This document shows, in pieces, positions 1 through 5,624 of a stretch of DNA of 5,624 nt (position 1 is the first letter of the stretch; each line of letters starts with the position of its first letter). The notes beneath the pieces are model-generated. The model worked only from the letters and a program-made list of their open reading frames with translations. It did not search any database and was not told the origin of the DNA. Source of the stretch: an uncultured Lachnobacterium sp. (lineage in GTDB: Bacteria; Bacillota; Clostridia; Lachnospirales; Lachnospiraceae); assembly GCA_900552085.1 (NCBI GenBank), contig URYB01000190.1:1-5624 (forward strand). The letters are read 5' to 3'. Position numbers and translations under genes: made by a program.

Positions 1-503
1 TATACGCCAAGACACCGCAGGCTGCTGCAAAATTGTCCGAGCAGGTGAAAAAACGTTTTGTTGGAAAACATTACTATGCGCTCGTGCAGCTTCCAGAGGG
101 AAAACAATCCATGGAAGAAATTGGATTAGACGCAAAGGGAACGTTGGAGAACGAGATTGCTTTTGATGCAAAGCACAATGTATCCGCTGTTATGCCGCAG
201 AAGACGAAGGACACGAAACATTCCCGCCTGGATTATGAGGTTGTTGCGCAGAGGGGACAAAAGCTGTTGCTGGATATTACACTTCATACCGGCCGGCATC
301 ATCAGATCCGTGTGCAGCTGGCACATGCGGGAATCCCGATTGTAGGAGATATCAAATACGGAGATTGTCCGGCAAAGCAGCTTGGATTATGTTCCTACCG
401 GATTACGTTCGAACACCCTGTCAGCCATACAGAAATGGATTACACGATTATGCTGGAAAATGAGGAAATCTGCACGCTTTTGAAGGCTGGAAAAAGGGTG
501 TAA
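1..503 (+). CDS. RluA-family RNA pseudouridine synthase, 3' part (5' end off window)
   Basis: The reading frame is open from the left edge (first full codon at base 3) to TAA at 501-503, giving 166 visible residues. Enzymes of this family isomerise uridine to pseudouridine in rRNA or tRNA in the cytoplasm. The visible part begins with YAKTPQAAAKLSEQ, which in RluA-type enzymes follows shortly after the catalytic HRLDxxTSG motif; that motif, with the catalytic Asp, must lie just outside the window. The C-terminal family signature is present and intact as LHTGRHHQIRVQLA followed by GIPIVGDIKYG. The TTG at 33 could be taken as a start, but the family similarity continues upstream of it, so the gene is cut by the window edge rather than short. 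The target uridine and the subfamily (RluA, RluC, RluD, TruC or other) cannot be decided from this fragment. No canonical intrinsic terminator follows the stop; the next promoter begins four bases after it. Confidence 0.93.
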   Translation, partial: YAKTPQAAAKLSEQVKKRFVGKHYYALVQLPEGKQSMEEIGLDAKGTLENEIAFDAKHNVSAVMPQKTKDTKHSRLDYEVVAQRGQKLLLDITLHTGRHHQIRVQLAHAGIPIVGDIKYGDCPAKQLGLCSYRITFEHPVSHTEMDYTIMLENEEICTLLKAGKRV

Positions 504-506
504 ATC

Positions 507-535
507 TTGACAAAAACAAGGGTTTGTCATACTAT
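507..535 (+). promoter_or_regulatory. Sigma-A-type promoter for the cyclase-cca unit
   Basis: A perfect -35 hexamer TTGACA (507-512) is followed by exactly 17 bases and the -10 hexamer TACTAT (530-535, four of six matches to TATAAT). An overlapping TATATT at 535-540 matches five of six but gives a 22-base spacer, so it is less likely. The predicted transcript start is near 541-543, leaving a leader of about 52 nucleotides before the ATG at 594. The promoter sits directly after the pseudouridine synthase stop codon and would drive the diguanylate cyclase gene and cca. The prediction is from sequence only. Confidence 0.72.
508..529. promoter_or_regulatory. Perfect 7-bp inverted repeat across the -35 and spacer, candidate operator
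   Basis: TGACAAA (508-514) and TTTGTCA (523-529) form a perfect inverted repeat with an 8-base centre. The repeat starts inside the -35 hexamer and ends one base before the -10 hexamer. A dimeric protein bound here would compete directly with RNA polymerase, so a repressor site is the simplest reading. The half-site TGACA/TGTCA is common in operators of several regulator families, so no particular regulator can be named. Part of the left arm is the -35 itself, which raises the chance that the symmetry is fortuitous. A terminator role for the upstream gene is unlikely because no T-tract follows. Confidence 0.4.
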
Positions 536-551
536 ATATTTGAGTATATTG

Positions 552-566
552 GTCTGTTAGACAGAC
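552..566. repeat. Perfect 6-bp inverted repeat in the leader of the cyclase gene
   Basis: GTCTGT (552-557), TAG, ACAGAC (561-566) is a perfect palindrome around a 3-base centre. It lies about 10 bases downstream of the predicted transcript start and 14 bases before the Shine-Dalgarno site. It could be a second operator (a roadblock site) or an RNA hairpin with a three-base loop at the 5' end of the mRNA, which could protect the transcript. It ends in GACAAAAAA (564-572), which repeats the GACAAAAA found at 509-516 in the upstream palindrome, hinting that one factor might see both sites. It is followed by A residues, not T residues, so it is not a terminator on this strand. Confidence 0.4.
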
Positions 567-580
567 AAAAAAGGATTGCA

Positions 581-587
581 GGGGGAG
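581..587 (+). promoter_or_regulatory. Ribosome binding site of the diguanylate cyclase gene
   Basis: GGGGGAG is followed by six bases (588-593) and then ATG at 594. This is a strong Gram-positive Shine-Dalgarno sequence at good spacing, and it fixes the start of the 1113-residue protein at 594. Confidence 0.8.
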
Positions 588-593
588 TAATCC

Positions 594-3500
594 ATGATTG
601 ATAAATATTATAATGGTGTAATTGAACAGGTGTATGGCCGTGTTGGAAAAACGGAGAGAAACATTGTTATGGCAAGTTATAACAATGATTTCTCAATAGA
701 AAGCTTAGAGACGATAAAGCGTTATCAGGAAAATGATGATAGCGTTTTTTTTGCATGGCATGAGTTTGGACACCGTGAACTGACAGGCGCATATGAACCT
801 TTTTTGGATACAATCTGTAATATGTTCCGGAAATACCGGGATGGTGACTTTGATACATTTCTTACGGAATGTGGTGTATATGAGCCGCAGAGAGTGGTAT
901 TTCGCAGTTATTATGAGAATGGAATCTGTGACAGAGAAGAAAGCGTTCTTCTCAACGAAGTAGAGTATGAGCAGGGCCGTATGACGGAAACCATTGCAGC
1001 GATGTTGAAAGCATTGGCAAAAACACATCCGATTGTGCTTGTTATTAATCGTTTTCAGATGGCAAGCCGTAGTGCATTTGAACTTGTATATGCACTCATT
1101 AGGAAACCTGACAAAAATATTGGATTGGTTCTTGGTGTGAATGAGTCGGTCGGACGCTGGGAATCAATCGCAGAAGTCTGGGATGGAATTGTAGAGAGTC
1201 TTGAGGATCACAGTCAGTTATATCATATTGGATCATCCAACCGCCGTAGAACGGAACTGAAAGAAGAACTTGCGCTGGGTGAAGGATATGCAGACAATGT
1301 ATATGTGGATGAAAACTATGAAGAAAGTATCTGCAAAGTTGCCAATATTGTAGAGTTCCTTGATTATGATCAGGCAGAGCGTTATTTTCAGGGTGTTGAA
1401 CATAAGATTAAATTCGAAGATGCACAGATGGAAGATCCCTGCAAGCGAAAGTTCTACCTTTTATATGCGAGAACTTCTATTTTACTTGGAGAATTGTCCA
1501 AAGCATTGGAACTTGTTTCAGAAGCAACACATATGATTCCGGCGGAAAATAAGTTTTTGTATCGTTCGCAATGTGATTTCCTTCGTGCAACCTGTTACAT
1601 GTATCAGGGAAAGCTTGAGAAGGCAGAAAAATATGCGAATCTCTCATATGGACGGGCGATGGAAAGCGAAGATGCCAAGCAGGTATTCCGAGCAGCGTTG
1701 TTGAAAGTAATGGCGAAAATGTCCGGATGGTACAATATCTTTTTCTGTGTGCAGGACATTCCAATAGAAGCAGAACTTATTGAAAAACTGATGCAATATG
1801 GCTACTGGAACCATCTGGCACATATTTATATTTATGCATACGACAATCATCCGAAAGTTGTAGCGAAAGCATATCGTTCGGAAGCAGCACTCTTTTATTT
1901 TAGTAAGGGTGTGGATTTGGCAAAGAAAATTGGAAACGAGCAGCTGGTATATGATGCGTATCAGAAAAATATCATGCTTGCATCTACCAATGGAATGAAC
2001 GAAATTGCATTGGTATATTCGGTACGGACTTATGAGTTCATGAAATCCAGAGGAGATTTTCATATTGGAAGACTGACTTCGGGAATTGGTTACAATCTGA
2101 GTGCCATGGGAAAAAACCAGATTGCAGAAAAGTATTTTGACCGGGCAATCGAGATATTTTACGAGTTGCGTCTGCCGGAAGACATTGCAGAGGTATATTA
2201 TAATCGCTCACTGAACTATATTATGCAGGAACATTATGCAGAAGCAGAACATGATCTTTTGAGTGCAATGAAGGTGATTGAAAAACTGCATCTGAACAGT
2301 CTGCGCGTATGCAATTTGTCAAAATTATATGCGTTGCTGGCACTGGTGGGAATTTTACAGAAGGATCGATTTACCTGTGAGCGCTATATGTTAAGTTGCC
2401 GACAGTTTTTAAATTATCTTATTGAAAAAGAAAAGAAAAACCAGCATGAAGAAATTATTCATGATTATGCAAAATGCGACGATGACATGTTTCTTTATAC
2501 ATTTGCACAGGCACTCTTAAATCAACACGATGGCAATCTTGAAGAAGCATATGAGAATTTTGAGAGAGCAGAACATTTTCTGACCAGGGCAGAGGGAAAT
2601 CAGTTTTTCAGTTATCGTATTTTTCGGCGTGCAAGAATGAATCTGTTCAAACAGATGGGACGAAGTCAATTATATGAGAGAGAAGAAGAACTGCTTCGTC
2701 AGCATGAAGAGATGTGTCAGGAGATGGCGGGTTCCGTACAGATGGACATGTTAAAAGAAATTGATCCTGGAGATGAAAGTAGCTCTTGCAGAATTTCGGA
2801 TGCATGCATCGAAACTTTGGTTAAGCAGGAAGGATTGGCGAGAGATTTTCAGAGCACAAAGAGACAGATGGAGTTTCTTTCCACCTGGCAGAAACTGATT
2901 GATGTGACAAATCAGAAAGTTCCGGTCATGGTGCAGAATGCAATCAGCTGTTTTATCAATCATTTTAATTTGGATTGTGCGCTGTATATTTGTTATCAGG
3001 ATCGTAATCCGAATGTTTTATATAATGATACCGGGCGGAACATGAGTCCGGAAATACTACGGGGAATTAATCGATCTATTAAAGAATATCCACAAGGATT
3101 TGTTGTTTCAAAAATTGGAGAGGGCTTTTTGGAGCATCAGGATATAATTTCTTATTTCGGAGTAGACGATGTCTGCTCATTTGTGGCAGTTCCGGTTATG
3201 AAGAATGGAACGGTTACCAGCCTTCTGATCACCTATGTTCGAATGAAGGATAATTGGCATGGCTCGATTGAACGTTATATGCTCAACGAGGATGATTTGA
3301 ATATTTATCAGCTTCTTTTCCGGGAGATGGAATATTCTATCAATCGAATTGAGGCTTATGAGAAAGCGTATGAGATGAATCGTAAGCTTCAGGCAGCTGC
3401 AGTTACAGATATGCTGACTGGAATCTATAACCGTGCAGGAATGTATCAGCAGCTTGGCAGAATGGAAGAACAGTTAAAGGGAACAGCAACAGGTCGGGAT

Positions 3501-3935
3501 ATCGGACTGATGTTCATCGATCTGGATAATTTTAAGCATTACAACGATACGTATGGGCATGATGTCGGCGATCTGATTCTCAAAGAGATGGCAGTTATTT
3601 TCAAAGAAGTCAGCCTTGGAAAAGGATTTGTCAGTCGTTTTGGTGGTGACGAATTTATCATTATTCTTGAAACCAACGAAAAAGATGCGCTTGAGAAGAT
3701 AGCAAAGGATATCTATGCAAGAATCAATGAAACTGAAGGATTTAAAAAACAGATTGAAGAGTATCTAGGTCATGAAATCACGGTAGATGCAGGCCGCCTG
3801 ATCACATGCTCTATTGGTATCGCCAGCGCGGCGAATGTGCACAGTGAGGATGAGATCGATGAGCTGATCCGCAGAGCCGATGATCTGCTTTATACAGTGA
3901 AAATGGGAGAAAAAGGACACTATAAATTTTTATGA
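594..3935 (+). CDS. Diguanylate cyclase with degenerate STAND/AAA-like NTPase, TPR and GAF-like regions
   Basis: This 1113-residue protein is predicted to make c-di-GMP from two GTP in response to an unknown signal. The catalytic GGDEF domain is C-terminal (about 935-1113): DMLTGIYNR at 939-947, metal-binding segment FIDLDNFK at 974-981, NDTYGHDVGD at 984-993, GGDEF at 1017-1021 and SIGIA at 1073-1077. The RxxD inhibitory site expected at 1008-1011 reads LGKG. A GAF-like region (about 760-915) and a helical linker (about 916-935) precede it. Residues about 285-700 are helical TPR-like repeats, clearest at 505-560 (AEKYFDRAIEIF, AEAEHDLLSAM). Residues 1-215 resemble the ATPase region of STAND/MalT-like proteins (AYEPFLDTI at 66-74, PIVLVINRF at 146-154), but Walker A is not recognisable and the Walker B acidic residues are Asn-Arg. 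No signal peptide or membrane segment is visible, so the protein is probably cytoplasmic. The stop overlaps the cca start. GGDEF is certain; the N-terminal assignment is inferred. Confidence 0.92.
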   Translation: MIDKYYNGVIEQVYGRVGKTERNIVMASYNNDFSIESLETIKRYQENDDSVFFAWHEFGHRELTGAYEPFLDTICNMFRKYRDGDFDTFLTECGVYEPQRVVFRSYYENGICDREESVLLNEVEYEQGRMTETIAAMLKALAKTHPIVLVINRFQMASRSAFELVYALIRKPDKNIGLVLGVNESVGRWESIAEVWDGIVESLEDHSQLYHIGSSNRRRTELKEELALGEGYADNVYVDENYEESICKVANIVEFLDYDQAERYFQGVEHKIKFEDAQMEDPCKRKFYLLYARTSILLGELSKALELVSEATHMIPAENKFLYRSQCDFLRATCYMYQGKLEKAEKYANLSYGRAMESEDAKQVFRAALLKVMAKMSGWYNIFFCVQDIPIEAELIEKLMQYGYWNHLAHIYIYAYDNHPKVVAKAYRSEAALFYFSKGVDLAKKIGNEQLVYDAYQKNIMLASTNGMNEIALVYSVRTYEFMKSRGDFHIGRLTSGIGYNLSAMGKNQIAEKYFDRAIEIFYELRLPEDIAEVYYNRSLNYIMQEHYAEAEHDLLSAMKVIEKLHLNSLRVCNLSKLYALLALVGILQKDRFTCERYMLSCRQFLNYLIEKEKKNQHEEIIHDYAKCDDDMFLYTFAQALLNQHDGNLEEAYENFERAEHFLTRAEGNQFFSYRIFRRARMNLFKQMGRSQLYEREEELLRQHEEMCQEMAGSVQMDMLKEIDPGDESSSCRISDACIETLVKQEGLARDFQSTKRQMEFLSTWQKLIDVTNQKVPVMVQNAISCFINHFNLDCALYICYQDRNPNVLYNDTGRNMSPEILRGINRSIKEYPQGFVVSKIGEGFLEHQDIISYFGVDDVCSFVAVPVMKNGTVTSLLITYVRMKDNWHGSIERYMLNEDDLNIYQLLFREMEYSINRIEAYEKAYEMNRKLQAAAVTDMLTGIYNRAGMYQQLGRMEEQLKGTATGRDIGLMFIDLDNFKHYNDTYGHDVGDLILKEMAVIFKEVSLGKGFVSRFGGDEFIIILETNEKDALEKIAKDIYARINETEGFKKQIEEYLGHEITVDAGRLITCSIGIASAANVHSEDEIDELIRRADDLLYTVKMGEKGHYKFL

Positions 3936-5272
3936 AAATGAAGTTACCGGAAAATGTTAATCGAATAATTCACCGTTTGCAAAAAGAAGGGTATGATGCA
4001 TATGCCGTAGGCGGATGCGTCAGGGATACGCTTCTGGGACGGGAACCAAAAGATTGGGATATTACGACTTCCGCAAGGCCGGAAGTCGTAAAGTCTTTAT
4101 TTTCCCATACCATTGATACAGGAATTCAGCATGGAACGGTAACAGTAATGCTCGATTATGTGGGCTATGAAGTGACCACATATCGAATCGACGGTGAGTA
4201 TGAGGACAGCCGGCATCCGAAGGAAGTGATCTTTACCGGAAATCTGGTGGAAGATTTAAAGCGCCGGGATTTTACAATCAATGCGATGGCATACAATGAT
4301 GAATCCGGTCTTGTTGATGTATTCGAAGGGGAACAGGATCTTCAGAAAGGCGTCATTCGCTGCGTGGGAAATGCGCATGACCGTTTTGGAGAAGACGCAC
4401 TTCGCATGCTGCGGGCGGTGCGCTTTGCAGCGCAGCTTGGTTTTTCCATCGAAGAACAGACGAAAGCAGCCGTGGCAGATCTGGCACCGACTCTTGCAAA
4501 AGTGAGTGCGGAGCGCATTCAGATGGAGCTGGTAAAACTTCTGACTTCGGCGAATCCGCAGGAGATGCGGGAAGTATATGAACTTGGACTGAGTCGTGTG
4601 TTTTTACCGGAATTTGACCGGATGATGGAGACACCACAGCACAACAAGCACCACATGTATACGGTAGGGGAACATACCATTCATGCAATGGAAGCGATTT
4701 CTGCGGACAGAGTACTGCGTCTTGCCATGCTGTTTCATGATATTGCCAAGCCACTTTGCATTACTACAGATGAGGAAGGACAGGATCATTTCAAAGGACA
4801 CCCGCAGGAAGGTGCTAAGATGACAAAAGAGATTCTTCACCGCCTCAAGTTTGACAATGACACAATCGATCAGGTTTGTCTGTTTGTGCGTTATCACGAT
4901 GACCGTCCGGCACTTAGTGCCACGAATGTACGGCGGATGATGAGCCGCATCGGTGAGGAAAACATGGAGGGCCTTCTGGCGTTAAAGCGTGCGGACACAT
5001 TGGGACAAAGCATGTATCACCGCGAAGAAAAGCTTGCCTATATCGATACGATGGAACAATTGTATCGGCAGGTGCTTCAGGAACAGCAGTGTGTCAAAAA
5101 AAGTGATCTGGCATTGAATGGCCGGGATCTTATTCGCATGGGCATGCAGCCTGGAAAGCAGCTTGGTGCGGTTTTGGATGGATTGTTTGAGCTTGTACTC
5201 GAACATCCGGAATGGAATACGAGAGAACGACTGGAGAAAGAAGCGCATATTTTAATGACCCGTCTCATATGA
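3932..5272 (+). CDS. cca: CCA-adding tRNA nucleotidyltransferase with HD domain
   Basis: This 446-residue enzyme adds or repairs the 3' CCA end of tRNAs using CTP and ATP, without a nucleic acid template. Class II motifs appear in order: GGCVRD (27-32) and metal-binding DWD (41-43), the flexible loop YRIDGEYEDSRHP (84-96), RRDFTINAMA (111-120), and the nucleotide-selecting EDALRMLRAVRF (154-165). The flexible loop, which CC-only enzymes lack, favours a full CCA-adding enzyme over a CC-adding one; poly(A) polymerase is a less likely alternative. An HD domain follows: H248, LFHDIAKP (267-274), GHPQEGA (289-295), YHD (321-323), D355. The C-terminal tRNA-binding helices include NGRDLIRMGMQPGKQLG (396-412). 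Length is normal. The ATG at 3932 overlaps the cyclase stop as ATGA; a second in-frame ATG at 3938 is possible. No well-placed Shine-Dalgarno is seen (AAAAGGA ends 14 bases before 3932), so translation probably depends on ribosomes finishing the cyclase gene. Tandem stops TGA-TAG end the frame. Confidence 0.95.
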   Translation: MKMKLPENVNRIIHRLQKEGYDAYAVGGCVRDTLLGREPKDWDITTSARPEVVKSLFSHTIDTGIQHGTVTVMLDYVGYEVTTYRIDGEYEDSRHPKEVIFTGNLVEDLKRRDFTINAMAYNDESGLVDVFEGEQDLQKGVIRCVGNAHDRFGEDALRMLRAVRFAAQLGFSIEEQTKAAVADLAPTLAKVSAERIQMELVKLLTSANPQEMREVYELGLSRVFLPEFDRMMETPQHNKHHMYTVGEHTIHAMEAISADRVLRLAMLFHDIAKPLCITTDEEGQDHFKGHPQEGAKMTKEILHRLKFDNDTIDQVCLFVRYHDDRPALSATNVRRMMSRIGEENMEGLLALKRADTLGQSMYHREEKLAYIDTMEQLYRQVLQEQQCVKKSDLALNGRDLIRMGMQPGKQLGAVLDGLFELVLEHPEWNTRERLEKEAHILMTRLI

Positions 5273-5308
5273 TAGCAACACAGTATGTCATATGGGAGGG
5301 GTTTTTTT
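5258..5308 (+). terminator. Terminator-like hairpin spanning the cca stop and the next gene's ribosome binding site
   Basis: ACCCGTCTCATATGA (5258-5272) pairs with TCATATGGGAGGGGT (5288-5302) over 15 positions, with one G-G mismatch (5262/5298) and one U-G wobble (5265/5295). The loop is 15 bases, and a T run (5302-5308) follows at once, as in a Rho-independent terminator. The stop codon TGA of cca (5270-5272) is the last triplet of the 5' arm. The GGGAGGGG of the 3' arm is also the likely Shine-Dalgarno of the next gene. The element may act as a leaky terminator or attenuator rather than a plain end of transcription, because no clear promoter is seen between it and the next gene. Confidence 0.7.
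5294..5301 (+). promoter_or_regulatory. Ribosome binding site of the CotS/kinase-like gene, inside the hairpin stem
   Basis: GGGAGGGG is followed by five T residues and then TTG at 5307. This is the only good Shine-Dalgarno near the start of the downstream frame, and it selects TTG 5307 over the in-frame ATG at 5292, which has none. All eight bases lie in the 3' arm of the 5258-5302 stem, so access by ribosomes would require the stem to be open. Confidence 0.6.
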
Positions 5309-5624
5309 GTATAATCAGTCGGAGGCGCTGCTGGAACAGTACGACCTTGATATAAAACAGATCACAAAAGGAAGAGGTGCATATATCTGCGATACCAGTC
5401 AGGGAATGAAGCTGTTGATACCCTTCCGGGGATCGAAAGAACGGGCGGCATTTTTGCGGGAAGTTTTACAGTATTTGCAGGAAGAAGGGGTTAATGCGGA
5501 ACAGATCTGCCTGACGAAAGGGGGGGAGGCATCCGTTGAGGATGAATATGGGAAACGTTACTGGCTGAAGGATATGATTTCCGGAAGTGAGTGCCGGACG
5601 GGGATGGAAAATGATCTGCAGCAG
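5307..5624 (+). CDS. CotS-family / kinase-like (phosphotransferase-fold) protein, 5' part (3' end off window)
   Basis: A TTG-started frame runs open to the right edge with 106 codons visible. The sequence resembles the N-terminal lobe of CotS/YtaA-type spore coat proteins and related small-molecule kinase-fold proteins. A GRGAYIC segment (22-28) sits where the glycine-rich strand would be, K35 in GMKLL could be the ATP-contacting lysine, FRGSKERAAFL (40-50) starts the following helix, and KRYWLKDMISGSEC (83-96) resembles the hinge region. The catalytic loop and metal-binding residues would be off the window, so activity cannot be judged. In spore formers, CotS-type proteins are part of the coat; in other Clostridia the relatives have no known role. 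The start at TTG 5307 is chosen for its ribosome binding site and because the likely family N-terminus (YNQSEALLEQYDL) begins directly after it. The gene lies 34 bases after the cca stop, with a terminator-like hairpin between. Family assignment is from memory of sequence style. Confidence 0.68.
   Translation, partial: MYNQSEALLEQYDLDIKQITKGRGAYICDTSQGMKLLIPFRGSKERAAFLREVLQYLQEEGVNAEQICLTKGGEASVEDEYGKRYWLKDMISGSECRTGMENDLQQ

Noticed and set aside
508..529. Possible intrinsic terminator of the pseudouridine synthase gene.
   Set aside because: The stem is short and A/T-rich and is not followed by a T run; its position on the promoter core fits an operator better.
636..653. GRVGKT at residues 15-20 of the cyclase protein, which looks like a P-loop.
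   Set aside because: It has only two residues between G and GK instead of four, is not preceded by a hydrophobic strand, and lies before the first strand of the NTPase-like region.
2941..3000. The cyclase gene is more AT-rich than its neighbours (32% GC in 2941-3000, 47% in 4561-4620, 55% in 5401-5460, counted by hand), hinting at horizontal transfer.
   Set aside because: Only three 60-base samples were counted, there are no mobile element traces at the borders, and large signalling genes in Clostridia are often AT-rich compared with conserved enzymes.
4673..4999. HD domain of the CCA enzyme as a possible c-di-GMP phosphodiesterase matching the neighbouring cyclase.
   Set aside because: It has the ordinary HD pattern of CCA-adding enzymes and lacks the GYP signature of HD-GYP phosphodiesterases.
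594..5272. Several reverse-strand and alternate-frame open frames of 60-140 codons within the two large genes.
   Set aside because: They lie wholly within well-supported coding sequences, have no recognisable domains, and their compositions (rich in Cys, His, Ser) look like shadow translations.
5292..5294. In-frame ATG that could start the CotS/kinase-like protein five codons earlier.
   Set aside because: It has no Shine-Dalgarno, and it would translate the real ribosome binding site and T tract as GGVF, which is unlikely family sequence.
5310..5315. Perfect TATAAT -10 hexamer right after the TTG start of the last gene.
   Set aside because: The hexamer 17 bases upstream (TGTCAT, 5286-5291 in the nearest phase) is a poor -35, and a transcript from here would start inside the coding sequence and lack the start codon.

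Overview
The window reads like chromosomal DNA of a low-GC, Gram-positive Clostridia, most likely Lachnospiraceae. This rests on protein style (a TPR/GGDEF protein, an HD-containing CCA-adding enzyme, a CotS/kinase-like protein after cca), G-rich Shine-Dalgarno sites, and a sigma-A-type promoter. It is inferred from family recognition, not from a search. All genes are on the + strand, and coding density is nearly complete.

Layout. Bases 1-503 hold the 3' part of an RluA-family pseudouridine synthase gene; its start and catalytic aspartate lie off the left edge. Bases 504-593 are a compact control region with a consensus TTGACA, a 17-base spacer and a TACTAT -10 box. It also carries two perfect inverted repeats, one lying across the -35 and spacer and one in the leader, and then a strong ribosome binding site. 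Bases 594-3935 encode a 1113-residue signalling protein: a degenerate STAND/AAA-like NTPase region, a long TPR-type helical array, a GAF-like region, a short helical linker and a GGDEF diguanylate cyclase domain. Bases 3932-5272 encode a CCA-adding tRNA nucleotidyltransferase (cca) that overlaps the cyclase gene by four bases (ATGA). A long hairpin followed by seven T residues (5258-5308) spans the end of cca. Its 3' arm contains the ribosome binding site of the next gene. Bases 5307-5624 are the 5' part of a CotS/kinase-like gene cut by the right edge.

How the genes fit together. The cyclase and cca look like one transcription unit with coupled translation. A c-di-GMP-producing sensor is therefore made together with a tRNA 3'-end maturation and repair enzyme. 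The upstream pseudouridine synthase also acts on RNA but is separated by the promoter. The functional link between cyclase and cca is an inference from gene order only. The most unusual points are the pseudo-NTPase sensor region, the missing product-inhibition site in the cyclase, the two palindromes around its promoter, and the terminator-like hairpin that shares bases with the cca stop codon and the next gene's ribosome binding site. I see no mobile elements, CRISPR arrays, tRNA or rRNA genes.
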